Part shown: in pieces, positions 28,354 through 35,918 of the stretch | Position numbering within the stretch: position 1 is the stretch's first letter | Layout: every line of letters begins with the position of its first letter | Notes under the pieces: model-generated | What the model was told of the DNA's origin: nothing | What the model saw: the letters and a program-made list of their open reading frames with translations, nothing else | Databases searched by the model: none | Position numbers and translations under genes: made by a program | DNA from: a virus | Virus record (IMG/VR): IMGVR_UViG_3300025009_000180 | Span: 1 to 44,654 of that record | Direction: 5' to 3' (one strand) | Length of the DNA stretch: 44,654 nucleotides

Positions 28354-31300
28354 TTAAAATATTACCCAAGAATTATCTAATCTCATTTTTATATTATGCA
28401 TTGTTGTATCAAACCATAAATCATAATTATTTACTGTATTTGTTGATGCAGGATCACCACTGTCAATACCCCTAATAAATATACGATGACTATCTAATTG
28501 ATCTAATTTTCCATGTAAAGTACCTTGAATATTTGCATCACCAACAACACTTAATTGATAAGTTCCTCCTGCTTTAAGTATAACTTGTGTAGTACCTGTT
28601 GTATCATGTAAGCTTATTCTGCCATAATCACCGAAAATCGAAGCCGCTTGTAACCAAACCCTAGTAATGGCACTACTATCAGCACTACTACCAAATAATA
28701 CCATTTGTCCTGCTTCTTTATAATTTATAGTTTCTTTCATAATTCCTATCGCTACACGTTCAAAAGGAGTATAACCTGAACTACCATCCCATCCAGGAGA
28801 AGTATCATATGGACAATTATTAAATAATAATATTGTTCCCCCTGTATTACTACTTGTTGCATTACCTTCAGAACCAATTACTGCATTTAAAAAACCATCA
28901 GTATCATATAACTTTAAACGTCCACCATATGTATCTTTGTATAATTCTGTTATTAATGTACTATCAACATATGTCTGAAATTTTCCAGATATTGTTGCAT
29001 TACTTGCTGTCAATTCCCCTGCCATAGACACTTTAAAGGGGCTGTTTTCATATACAGCATTTCCCAAATAAATTCCATTGCTATCAGCTTTAAATATATT
29101 ATTGCTTGACCCTATTGCAATTGTACTTCCATTAATACTCCCTCCAGTAATAGTTCCACTAGTAATACTTGGAGATTCAATTGTAGTTGCTGTAATTTTA
29201 GTAGATGTTATATATGAAGGAAGAGTGGGTATTAATGGTTGATTTGTAACATTATTCCAACTTATAGTAGCCGAAGATCCCATCGTCACGTTTGAACCAA
29301 CGATCAATGTTTCAATTTGCCCAACTAAAATCTTAGCAGTTGAAGTATCAATTTGATTTGCCTGTATTTTATCAATTTGAGCAGATGATATTTTCGCTGT
29401 TGTCACATCAATCTGACTTGCTTGTATTTTATCTATAAATAATCCTGATATTTTTAGTCCATCTAAAGTTAAAGCATTTGAACCCTTAATTTTAAGAGAA
29501 TCGCAATCTATATTACCAATTATATTTGCACTAGTTGCAGTTAATTGACCTTGAAGATTACAACGGAAAGGTGCGTCAGCATAATTGGCATGGCCTAGAC
29601 TAATACCATTAATACTATTAGCTAAAAATACATCATTATTAATTCCAATCTCCATAAATCCTCTTGATATCAAATCACCATCAGCATTAACATAAAATTT
29701 ATCATTCCAAACTCCATATTCATTTTTCTGTATTTTAATTCCATCAACAGAATTCATAAATATTCTTGAAGTATCTCCTGATTTAGTCAATAGTAGATTC
29801 ATATTCTGGAAATTAGCCCCATCTTTATTTATTAAAAATGTGCCTGATTCATTGGAGATAGTTAAGTTGTTAGAACAGATGATTTGACCTCGAAGTGCTA
29901 ACGCATTTACTCCATTATAATCAATTGCAGTACTAAAATTATTACATCCGTCCCCAGAAATTCCCAGAGAAGAATTTACAAGTCTTAATACATTTAAAGG
30001 ATTATCACTAGAGGTAATTGTTATCCCTTTATGATCTACAATTACCTCATTATTTAAACCACCATTAATAGAATTTTTTGTAGTATCCCAAGCATTATTC
30101 ATTAATTTAGTTACTTCATTATTCGCATTTTTTCCTAAATCCCAATTACCTTTTTCTATACCAACAGTAGTTGCAGTTGATATTGATTTATTTAACATAT
30201 CTATAAATTTATTTTTATCATTTAATATTTCTTTTGTATCAGAAATAATTATTGAAATATCTCCTGATTCAAAATCAAAATCTATTTGAGTTAATTGAGA
30301 TAATACTTTAATATTAAACTTATTATGAATTATTGTGATCTTGTCACCAATATTCAATTTACCCCAATTTCGTTGTTCAGTAACACACTCCATGAAATTT
30401 ATTATCGAACAAGTAATTAGAATTGGAGGATTTTTAAGTTTTTCAAATTCAATTTTTGCCCAATTCATCAAATCATAAGAATTATCAATATTAAAATTTT
30501 CTAAATCTCTTTCAATAATAAATTTATTCAAATAACTTATCTGTTCATTCGTTAAATAATTAGATATAGATAAATCATTTCTCAATGTATCAATTTGACT
30601 TACTGTAGAATTATAACTTATTTGAATAGGAGATATCTCTAATTCTTTACTTGCTATTTGATTATTTTTATAATAAATACAATATTTATTAATAATTGTA
30701 CTATCATTATTAATATTCACATATTCATCATTTGTTATTGAAACATATATCAATCTAATACTTACATTCGTAGCAGTACCACCAAAATTAACTTGATGTT
30801 TAAATTTACTATTTGTTAATACAGGATCGGATATTTTATCTAATAATGTCCAAGTATTAGATGATACTATTTTAGAAACAGGAGTAGTATTATTTGTGCC
30901 TCCAGTCATAGTAGCATTACCCCAACTAGCATTTGAAAATGTAGTTAATACACTTACACTATTTCCAATTGTTCCTGATGTTTTATATGTAATATTTAAT
31001 GTTTTTGTTGTGCTATCAGAATACGCATCAACAATTAATGAATTGTAATTAATTTGAGACACTAATATATTTAATATATCTGTCGTATTTCCAGTATTGC
31101 TAATACTATAAACTTCTGAACCAATAGTTATCGATCCAGCACTAACTGTATCTGTAGTAAATGTTAATATTGCTTTTGCTTTATCACCTAATGAATTAAC
31201 TGATATTGTTAAATTACTATTATTAGATATATTACATAATACAGCATATTTATGTGAAGATAATAATTCTTGTTCATTTGTAAATGCAGAATTATTGTAA

Positions 31301-32559
31301 GTTAATGGTATATCAAAATAAATACCAGATGTTTGCTGTATAGTTAACACATTGCTTTCTATTACTTTTTTATCACTATTTAAAACATCTAATTCATTAT
31401 TTTTTGTGGTTAATTGGTCATTTAAATCACTTTTAGTATATAATAATTTGCCAAATGTGCCTGATTTATATAATTCAATTGTATCTCCAACAGTTTGATT
31501 AGTTAAAGTATCAACAGTGAAACTATTAGTATCTACTATTGTTAATACTTTTCTAATTGAATTATTTCTTGATCTATTAACAATGTAATCACCAATGACT
31601 AGACCGTGATTAGTGATATAAATAGTAGTTTCAGTTGTATTTGTTTCTGTAGTTTTTTCTATTGGTGATTTTGTTAATATGAAATCATCATAATTGTCTA
31701 GGGAAGTTAAAAGATTAGAATCCATATAATCTAAATTTCTATAGAATGAAAAATCATCAAGATAATCTTTACCTGTTATATTTACATCATTTATGGAAAT
31801 ATTATCCTTACCAAATATTCTTGCTCTTGTACAAAAATTATCTAGATCATTAGTTTTGTTTAATGTTTTTAAATATTTCTTCATAGAAAAATGTAAACCA
31901 TTATCTTGACCATAATTTTCTAGAGAATAAAAATTTACAGTTTGATTTACTGTATCCCAAATAATTATTGCTTGAAATGTAGTTGCCATTTCATAGAGAA
32001 AATCTAATTTATTCTTAGATGAGATTGAAAATGATCTATAAATTTCTGAGATTTGAGGTGAAATATAACCTAATGTCCAATCAGTATTTGTTAATATACC
32101 ATCCATATATTGGGATTCATTGTTGTCATCTATATAACTAAATCCACTGCATATATCTGATATTCTTTTTGTATTAGCATCATATGAACGTAATGTTTTA
32201 TATGATAAATTATATCCTAATGAAAAACATGATATATTTTTTGTATCTACATCTTCTGACATATCATCTGGCAATTTATCTATGATAAAATATTCTATGT
32301 AGTTTCCTAGAACTAGTTTTATAAGATAATGTTGTTTGATTAAGTCTATTTTGGGGTTAGGTATTAATGCGTTGTTTTTATCAATTTGATAGGGAATTGT
32401 TACGTCAAGACTATTTAATTGAGACAACTTTAGGGATAATTTCTTATTATAAGAATGTTTAAGTTTTGCTATAATAGTCTTATCTGGTTTACATAGGAAT
32501 AATTGTATTTTTTGGACTGGTTTTAGTAAATCTATTTTATAATCAGTTTCAAATGACAT
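28354..32559 (-). CDS. large tail protein (tail-associated/receptor-contact protein)
   Basis: A 1401-residue structural protein. The N-terminal 400 residues resemble the phage minor structural/prophage-tail (Tal, gp27-like hub) domain: KIQLFLCKPDKTIIAKL, YIEYFIIDKLPDD, NLSYKTLRSYDANTKRI, then FQAIIIWDTVNQTVNFYSLENYG. A middle beta domain (TDTVSAGSITIGSEVYSISNTGNTTDILN) resembles the fibre repeats of the neighbouring collar protein. The C-terminal half has repeated DKIQASQIDVTTAKISSAQI units, GS(S/I)NGSTIAIGSSNNIF and a final receptor-like beta region. It lies after Dit in the canonical siphovirus order (tape measure, Dit, Tal), although about 2.5 kb of regulatory genes are inserted between them. 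Confidence 0.8.
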   Translation of the reverse strand: MSFETDYKIDLLKPVQKIQLFLCKPDKTIIAKLKHSYNKKLSLKLSQLNSLDVTIPYQIDKNNALIPNPKIDLIKQHYLIKLVLGNYIEYFIIDKLPDDMSEDVDTKNISCFSLGYNLSYKTLRSYDANTKRISDICSGFSYIDDNNESQYMDGILTNTDWTLGYISPQISEIYRSFSISSKNKLDFLYEMATTFQAIIIWDTVNQTVNFYSLENYGQDNGLHFSMKKYLKTLNKTNDLDNFCTRARIFGKDNISINDVNITGKDYLDDFSFYRNLDYMDSNLLTSLDNYDDFILTKSPIEKTTETNTTETTIYITNHGLVIGDYIVNRSRNNSIRKVLTIVDTNSFTVDTLTNQTVGDTIELYKSGTFGKLLYTKSDLNDQLTTKNNELDVLNSDKKVIESNVLTIQQTSGIYFDIPLTYNNSAFTNEQELLSSHKYAVLCNISNNSNLTISVNSLGDKAKAILTFTTDTVSAGSITIGSEVYSISNTGNTTDILNILVSQINYNSLIVDAYSDSTTKTLNITYKTSGTIGNSVSVLTTFSNASWGNATMTGGTNNTTPVSKIVSSNTWTLLDKISDPVLTNSKFKHQVNFGGTATNVSIRLIYVSITNDEYVNINNDSTIINKYCIYYKNNQIASKELEISPIQISYNSTVSQIDTLRNDLSISNYLTNEQISYLNKFIIERDLENFNIDNSYDLMNWAKIEFEKLKNPPILITCSIINFMECVTEQRNWGKLNIGDKITIIHNKFNIKVLSQLTQIDFDFESGDISIIISDTKEILNDKNKFIDMLNKSISTATTVGIEKGNWDLGKNANNEVTKLMNNAWDTTKNSINGGLNNEVIVDHKGITITSSDNPLNVLRLVNSSLGISGDGCNNFSTAIDYNGVNALALRGQIICSNNLTISNESGTFLINKDGANFQNMNLLLTKSGDTSRIFMNSVDGIKIQKNEYGVWNDKFYVNADGDLISRGFMEIGINNDVFLANSINGISLGHANYADAPFRCNLQGQLTATSANIIGNIDCDSLKIKGSNALTLDGLKISGLFIDKIQASQIDVTTAKISSAQIDKIQANQIDTSTAKILVGQIETLIVGSNVTMGSSATISWNNVTNQPLIPTLPSYITSTKITATTIESPSITSGTITGGSINGSTIAIGSSNNIFKADSNGIYLGNAVYENSPFKVSMAGELTASNATISGKFQTYVDSTLITELYKDTYGGRLKLYDTDGFLNAVIGSEGNATSSNTGGTILLFNNCPYDTSPGWDGSSGYTPFERVAIGIMKETINYKEAGQMVLFGSSADSSAITRVWLQAASIFGDYGRISLHDTTGTTQVILKAGGTYQLSVVGDANIQGTLHGKLDQLDSHRIFIRGIDSGDPASTNTVNNYDLWFDTTMHNIKMRLDNSWVIF

Positions 32560-32609
32560 TTATTAATTGTTCACCTACTTTTATTATTTATTTGTAATAT
32601 TAGAAAAAT

Positions 32610-32641
32610 ACAAAATAAAAAGACCATTTAAAAATGGTCTT
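32610..32641 (-). terminator. rho-independent terminator (minus strand)
   Basis: AAGACCATTT (32620-32629) pairs with AAATGGTCTT (32632-32641) and is followed on the minus strand by TTTATTTTG. It ends the transcript of the nuclease-like gene before the large tail protein. Confidence 0.75.
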
Positions 32642-32768
32642 AATTAATAATTGAAATAACATAACATAATATATTATTTATTTAATTTGCTTCCTCTAAT
32701 TGATTTTCTTTTTCTTTCTTTTTGTCTAAAACTTTCTTAATTAAAGGTATTGCTTTGGTTTTGCACAA

Positions 32769-33341
32769 TTAAAATAAAATCCATCCTTCACAACTTATAA
32801 AAGTAATATTAGAAGGCAATTTTTCAGTTATTGTTAATTTTTCACCTACAGCTATACCTTTTTTACTTTTATAAACACTAATATATCTAAGCAACTGTTT
32901 TAATGCTTTATTATCAAAATTATACTTCTTTATTTCTACTGGAAATATATCTTCTTTATATTTTACCCATGAATCAGGTAAATGTTCTTTTATAATAAAG
33001 TCTTTAGGTTGTTTTATATAACTATATTCTTTTCCCAAAATTTTGTTAATGTTATTATTAAAATATTCTTGTATTGATAATTCATTATTATTTTCAACAG
33101 AATCTTTTATTAAATAACGATATGCTATATTAGATATATTCTGAAAAGTATAATCATAATTAAAAACATTTCTTATAAATTCCATAAAAATAATTGCATC
33201 TCGATAATTATTATTTTTATTATTCCCTCTCAAACTAATTGCTAATGATAACGCTTCATACTTATCTATGATTTCATTTTCAATCTTAATATACATAGGT
33301 ATATTTTTATCATATAATATTTTAATAAGATTATTTTTCAT
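32769..33341 (-). CDS. PD-(D/E)XK nuclease-like protein
   Basis: A 190-residue protein. The N-terminal two thirds are helical and Asn/Lys-rich. The C-terminal third has DSWVKYKEDIFPVEIKKYNF, KALKQLLRYISVYKSKKGIAVGE and LPSNITFISCEGWI, which fits a PD-(D/E)XK core (D, ExK and the QLxRY helix). The ATG follows AAAGGAG. It is preceded by a promoter and a 12-codon leader. After its TAA the frame stays open for 28 more codons (32682-32768), which might be an old C-terminus. It could act in defence, homing or DNA metabolism; there is no direct evidence. Confidence 0.6.
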   Translation of the reverse strand: MKNNLIKILYDKNIPMYIKIENEIIDKYEALSLAISLRGNNKNNNYRDAIIFMEFIRNVFNYDYTFQNISNIAYRYLIKDSVENNNELSIQEYFNNNINKILGKEYSYIKQPKDFIIKEHLPDSWVKYKEDIFPVEIKKYNFDNKALKQLLRYISVYKSKKGIAVGEKLTITEKLPSNITFISCEGWILF

Positions 33342-33376
33342 AATATTTCTCCTTTTATTTATTTTTAAATAATTTA

Positions 33377-33415
33377 TTAACTAATTATAATAAAAGGACT
33401 ATCTCTAATTTTCAT
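33377..33415 (-). CDS. 12-residue leader peptide
   Basis: A tiny frame MKIRDSPFIIIS with ATG 33415 behind AAAGGTGGTG and TAA 33377-33379. It is the first frame after a consensus promoter and ends 36 bases before the nuclease-like gene. Such strong initiation signals on so short a frame suggest a leader peptide (attenuation or coupling). It could be accidental. Confidence 0.45.
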   Translation of the reverse strand: MKIRDSPFIIIS

Positions 33416-33479
33416 GTAAACACCACCTTTAGATTAATAATATAATATGCAAAGGGTACTACTTTTTTAGACTAAGCAT

Positions 33480-33508
33480 ATTATACAATATTAAAATAAA
33501 TGTGTCAA
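33480..33508 (-). promoter_or_regulatory. consensus promoter
   Basis: Minus-strand TTGACA (33508-33503), 17 bases, TATAAT (33485-33480): a perfect sigma-A consensus. It drives the leader peptide and the nuclease-like gene and lies just downstream of zinc-ribbon gene B. Confidence 0.85.
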
Positions 33509-33529
33509 GAAAAATTAGATATAAAAGGA

Positions 33530-34027
33530 TTAGAATTTACCAGTCAATTCACCAATTTCTCCAACGAATCCAGCAACACAACTATCACAAAAAGATAAAC
33601 TATTAACAATAGAGTTTTCTTCATGATCATCATAATAACTTCCATAATTTGCATTACCATTAATTCTCCAGATTGTCTCATCAGGGGTCAGTATCTCTTT
33701 ACCACATTTATAACATCTAGGATAGATAAATTTTCTTTCTAACGTACAAACGCCCACTATGTAGTCATTAGTTTTAATAGAAACCACATCAAAATAAAAA
33801 TCATCTGTCAAATTACTCACTAAATTAACCTTACTTAACTCAATAGAAGTTAACACACAATCATCATCTGATTGATCTTGAAGTTGGATATATTCATCTG
33901 TTAATTGGTAGGAGAATGAATTATAAACGTAAGTTGCTGATAAGGTGTTGTCTAACAGAGTATGAAAACTAACTTCACATTTCTTGTCATTGAATTGGTC
34001 TAATAAACTATAATTTTTCTTTTCCAT
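33530..34027 (-). CDS. zinc-ribbon protein, paralogue B of a duplicated pair
   Basis: A 165-residue paralogue of the protein at 12003-12467. It shares the acidic beta-rich N-terminal part, NLVSNLTDDFYFDVVSIK, the first Cys pair PRCYKCGKEI, ETIWRINGNANYGSYYDD and the second pair FCDSCVAGF, and ends with an extra EIGELTGKF. ATG 34027 is used; the in-frame ATG at 34045 overlaps the GGAGG site. It has its own promoter, and an RHH gene lies upstream in the same direction, as in module A. Function unknown. Confidence 0.7.
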   Translation of the reverse strand: MEKKNYSLLDQFNDKKCEVSFHTLLDNTLSATYVYNSFSYQLTDEYIQLQDQSDDDCVLTSIELSKVNLVSNLTDDFYFDVVSIKTNDYIVGVCTLERKFIYPRCYKCGKEILTPDETIWRINGNANYGSYYDDHEENSIVNSLSFCDSCVAGFVGEIGELTGKF

Positions 34028-34091
34028 AATAATAAAAACCTCCATTTAATTTAATTATAAGGCTTACAACCAAAATCAACCTTATAATCAT

Positions 34092-34120
34092 ATTATACTA
34101 GAGGAGTTAACTATAATCAA
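34092..34120 (-). promoter_or_regulatory. promoter of zinc-ribbon gene B
   Basis: Minus-strand TTGATT (34120-34115), 17 bases, TATAAT (34097-34092). Repeated ATGGTTAAC and ATGGTTGAT just upstream of the -35, and a GTTAACTAT/ATAGTTAA inverted pair, are possible operator elements. Confidence 0.7.
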
Positions 34121-34184
34121 CCATTGTTAACCATGATATAGAACGATATAGTTAATTTACAACCCAGTACCAACCATATACTAC

Positions 34185-34337
34185 TTATTTTCTTTCATTT
34201 TCTAAATATTGCATTAAAATATACCTAACTAAATCAGGTAGTGTCATTCCTTTTAATTCTGCTAATATTTCATATTCACTTTTAAATTTATTAGTTACCC
34301 TAACAGATATTAGAGCTTTTTGTTGTCTTTTTTCCAT
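34185..34337 (-). CDS. ribbon-helix-helix DNA-binding protein B
   Basis: A 50-residue Arc/CopG-type protein: strand QKALISVRVTNKF, helix KSEYEILAELKG, turn MTLPDL, helix VRYILMQYLENERK. ATG 34337 follows AGGAGTGTG. The pattern ISVRVTxKFK...TLxDxxR...ME matches RHH protein A (IGIRVTPRFK...TLSDFIRIEME), so they are paralogues. It is encoded upstream of zinc-ribbon gene B. A 15-base palindrome lies in its promoter, suggesting autorepression. Confidence 0.8.
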   Translation of the reverse strand: MEKRQQKALISVRVTNKFKSEYEILAELKGMTLPDLVRYILMQYLENERK

Positions 34338-34363
34338 TTTAATCACACTCCTATCCACAATAT

Positions 34364-34392
34364 ATTATATACTAAGTATATGTATTTTTCAA
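34364..34392 (-). promoter_or_regulatory. proximal promoter and operator palindrome of RHH gene B
   Basis: Minus-strand TTGAAA (34392-34387), 17 bases, TATAAT (34369-34364). The palindrome ATATACT-A-AGTATAT (34367-34381) fills the spacer, an ideal place for repressor binding by the RHH product. Confidence 0.75.
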
Positions 34393-34416
34393 AAGTATAG
34401 GAATGAATCTACAATT

Positions 34417-34445
34417 ATATTAACATACTTATCACACAAAGTCAA
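34417..34445 (-). promoter_or_regulatory. distal promoter of RHH gene B
   Basis: Minus-strand TTGACT (34445-34440), 17 bases, TAATAT (34422-34417). It matches the position of the distal promoter in module A, and the upstream 23-base A-rich stretch (34444-34466) is identical to that in module A (12928-12950). Confidence 0.6.
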
Positions 34446-34549
34446 TATATTTATTTTTATATTCTATTCATTTTAAAATAAAATTAGTAAATATCAATTT
34501 AAATTTTCTCAATTATTTAAAATAAAACCTTTCAATTAAATCCAACATA

Positions 34550-34558
34550 TGCTAAAAT
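34550..34558 (+). promoter_or_regulatory. extended -10 promoter of the putative toxin
   Basis: TGCTAAAAT (34550-34558) is an extended -10 element; the -35 is poor. The transcript would start near 34565, with a 5' leader of about 100 bases before the toxin frame. Confidence 0.5.
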
Positions 34559-34664
34559 ATACTCATATAAGCCAATCTTGTAACCTTAATATTCATGTGA
34601 ATTTATGCGAGATTCTTCTATATTCTTTATTCTCATAAGTTCATATGAAAGGAGGGTGGAGGTC

Positions 34665-34766
34665 ATACAAGATTTCTTTAACAATTTATTTTCAACATTA
34701 ATTGGACAATTGTGTTTTTATTACATAATTAGTTCCATAAAAAGAAGAAAGAGTGATCTTAAATAA
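34665..34766 (+). CDS. putative type I toxin, small membrane peptide
   Basis: A 33-residue frame on the strand opposite to the tail genes: QDFFNNLFSTLIGQLCFYY, then IISSIKRR and the charged end KSDLK. A hydrophobic span plus basic tail is typical of type I toxins of Firmicutes and their phages (Fst-like and clostridial types). AAAGGAGG (34648-34655) is followed nine bases later by ATA 34665, the likely start; in-frame GTG 34656 overlaps the ribosome binding site. Leader bases AATCTTGTA (34576-34584) can pair with TACAAGATT at the start codon, which would hide it. A convergent RNA is antisense to the start region through a 21-nt repeat. Assignment is by layout, not homology. Confidence 0.6.
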   Translation: MQDFFNNLFSTLIGQLCFYYIISSIKRRKSDLK

Positions 34767-34851
34767 TCACTCTTGGTTTGTACTTTGAGACATCTGACCA
34801 TGTCTCATTTTTAATTTTATCATACAAGATTTCTTTAACACTAATAATTTT
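34738..34851 (-). ncRNA. putative antitoxin RNA
   Basis: Predicted transcript of about 110 nt. The promoter is TTGCAT (34886-34881), 17 bases, TAAAAT (34863-34858), giving a start near 34851. It contains the antisense 21-mer (34840-34820), the hairpin GAGACAT/ATGTCTC, and a terminator AAGAGTGAT/ATCACTCTT (34749-34774) followed by TCTTCTTTTT. It overlaps the toxin mRNA at the 3' end and pairs with its start region through the repeat. No frame is encoded. Confidence 0.65.
34787..34819 (+). terminator. terminator of the toxin mRNA
   Basis: GAGACAT (34787-34793) pairs with ATGTCTC (34800-34806) and is followed on the plus strand by ATTTTTAATTTTA. Convergent to the antitoxin terminator at 34749-34774, so the two RNAs overlap at their 3' ends. 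Confidence 0.65.
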
Positions 34852-34857
34852 ATTAAT

Positions 34858-34886
34858 ATTTTACCACATATCATATTTAAATGCAA
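34858..34886 (-). promoter_or_regulatory. promoter of the putative antitoxin RNA
   Basis: Minus-strand TTGCAT, 17-base spacer, TAAAAT. Spacing is optimal and both boxes are close to consensus. Confidence 0.65.
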
Positions 34887-34910
34887 GGGGGGTTTATTTA
34901 GAAATATATA

Positions 34911-35036
34911 TTATATTAATATTTTAATACCTAATTTATTAACAATTTGTTCCACAGTTAATCCAGCATTAAACATTTGCTGGATTTCTTTTTTATTTTC
35001 TTTGGTTAAAGTTACGTTACATAAAATTTTAATCAT
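34911..35036 (-). CDS. 41-residue HTH-like peptide
   Basis: A small frame MIKILCNVTLTKENKKEIQQ then MFNAGLTVEQIVNKLGIKILI, with ATG 35036 behind AGGTGGTG. The second half looks like a helix-turn-helix unit (AGLTVEQIVNKLGI). It lies between Dit and the antitoxin promoter. It could regulate the neighbouring loci; otherwise unknown. Confidence 0.55.
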   Translation of the reverse strand: MIKILCNVTLTKENKKEIQQMFNAGLTVEQIVNKLGIKILI

Positions 35037-35080
35037 ATAAAAACACCACCTAATTTTTTTTATTTTAATATTCTATTAAA

Positions 35081-35839
35081 TTAATTTAGTAACTGGAATT
35101 TATAGCGAAATTGAATTGTACATGAACCAACAATACTCAGATTATTAATACTATATTTTAAGAAATATAAATAATTATCGTTGAAATTTCCAAATCTACT
35201 TATATTCAAAGAACTGATAATATCCTCATTTTCACAATCTAAATAAATTTCCTCACCATTTTCCAACCCAGTAAATTTTAATTCAATTCCAGAATTTGTA
35301 TTATTTACTATGCTAAGATCGCCATCTCCAACTTTAACAATTTCCATTTCAGGATATAAATCCACATCACCAATATTTTCAAACTCTATAGTCCCACTAT
35401 CAGTAATTGTATATACTTCAGACAAATACTCACTTGTATAAATATAAGGTGATTTACACAATAATTGAAACTTCACATATCCATTTATTCCAGTATGAAA
35501 TAAACTAGGATCACCTTGATACATCACATAATATATCTTATCTAAATCATCTGAAAATATCATAGGACAATAATAATTTTGATTAAACAATCTTCCCAAT
35601 GCACGTAATTTATCTGAAGTTATATCATCTTCAAAAGCCAAAGTTACATCTAATACTCTTGGAGAAGGTTTTTTTGTTTGATAATATGGTTCATCTCTAT
35701 CTCTAATATTTGTTGTTATAATTTCTCTACTTGGTAAAAATTGTTCTTCATATAATCCACTTTCAACACTACAATTTATAATTCCATAATCTGTTGAATT
35801 TTCTCCGTTAAATGTAAAATATAAACTTGATTTATACAT
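35081..35839 (-). CDS. distal tail protein (Dit)
   Basis: A 252-residue siphovirus distal tail component: YFTFNGENSTDYGIINCSVESG, PSREIITTNIRDRDEPYYQTKKPSPRVLDVTLAFED, LRALGRLFNQNYYCPMIFSDD, IYYVMYQGDPSLFHTG and GYVKFQLLCKSPYIYT are typical of the N-terminal ring domain. The C-terminal part is a galectin-like beta domain. It forms the hexameric hub between tail tube and tail tip. Its position directly after the tape measure gene is canonical. ATG 35839 is preceded by AAGGTGGTGA at a long distance (13 bases). Confidence 0.9.
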   Translation of the reverse strand: MYKSSLYFTFNGENSTDYGIINCSVESGLYEEQFLPSREIITTNIRDRDEPYYQTKKPSPRVLDVTLAFEDDITSDKLRALGRLFNQNYYCPMIFSDDLDKIYYVMYQGDPSLFHTGINGYVKFQLLCKSPYIYTSEYLSEVYTITDSGTIEFENIGDVDLYPEMEIVKVGDGDLSIVNNTNSGIELKFTGLENGEEIYLDCENEDIISSLNISRFGNFNDNYLYFLKYSINNLSIVGSCTIQFRYKFQLLN

Positions 35840-35859
35840 TTATATTAATTCACCACCTT

Positions 35860-35908
35860 AAAAATAAAATATTAAAGAAGATACATAACTGCATATCTTC
35901 TTTAATAT
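35860..35908 (-). terminator. strong terminator between tape measure and Dit
   Basis: ATATTAAAGAAGATA (35869-35883) pairs perfectly with TATCTTCTTTAATAT (35894-35908), a 15-bp stem. On the minus strand it is followed by TTTATTTTTAAGG. Downstream tail genes need read-through or another promoter; I saw no obvious one before Dit. Confidence 0.75.
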
Positions 35909-35918
35909 AGCAATATTA

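Larger units (their letters stand above)
34663..34840 (+). repeat. 21-nt direct repeat pair of the toxin-antitoxin-like locus
   Basis: The sequence at 34663-34683, covering the toxin start, is repeated exactly at 34820-34840, near the 5' end of the convergent minus-strand RNA. A minus-strand RNA starting upstream of the second copy therefore carries a perfect antisense to the toxin initiation region. The pAD1 par locus (Fst) uses the same logic. Confidence 0.75.

Noticed and set aside
27348-32771. Reassignment of TAA as a sense codon, because two genes have in-frame continuation after TAA
   Set aside because: TAA is the normal stop of most genes here, with ribosome binding sites or terminators directly after it; local nonsense changes explain the two cases.
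34645-34701. An 18-codon ATG frame overlapping the putative toxin start
   Set aside because: It begins within sequence just before the ribosome binding site and has no site of its own; the hydrophobic frame at 34665 fits the spacing better.
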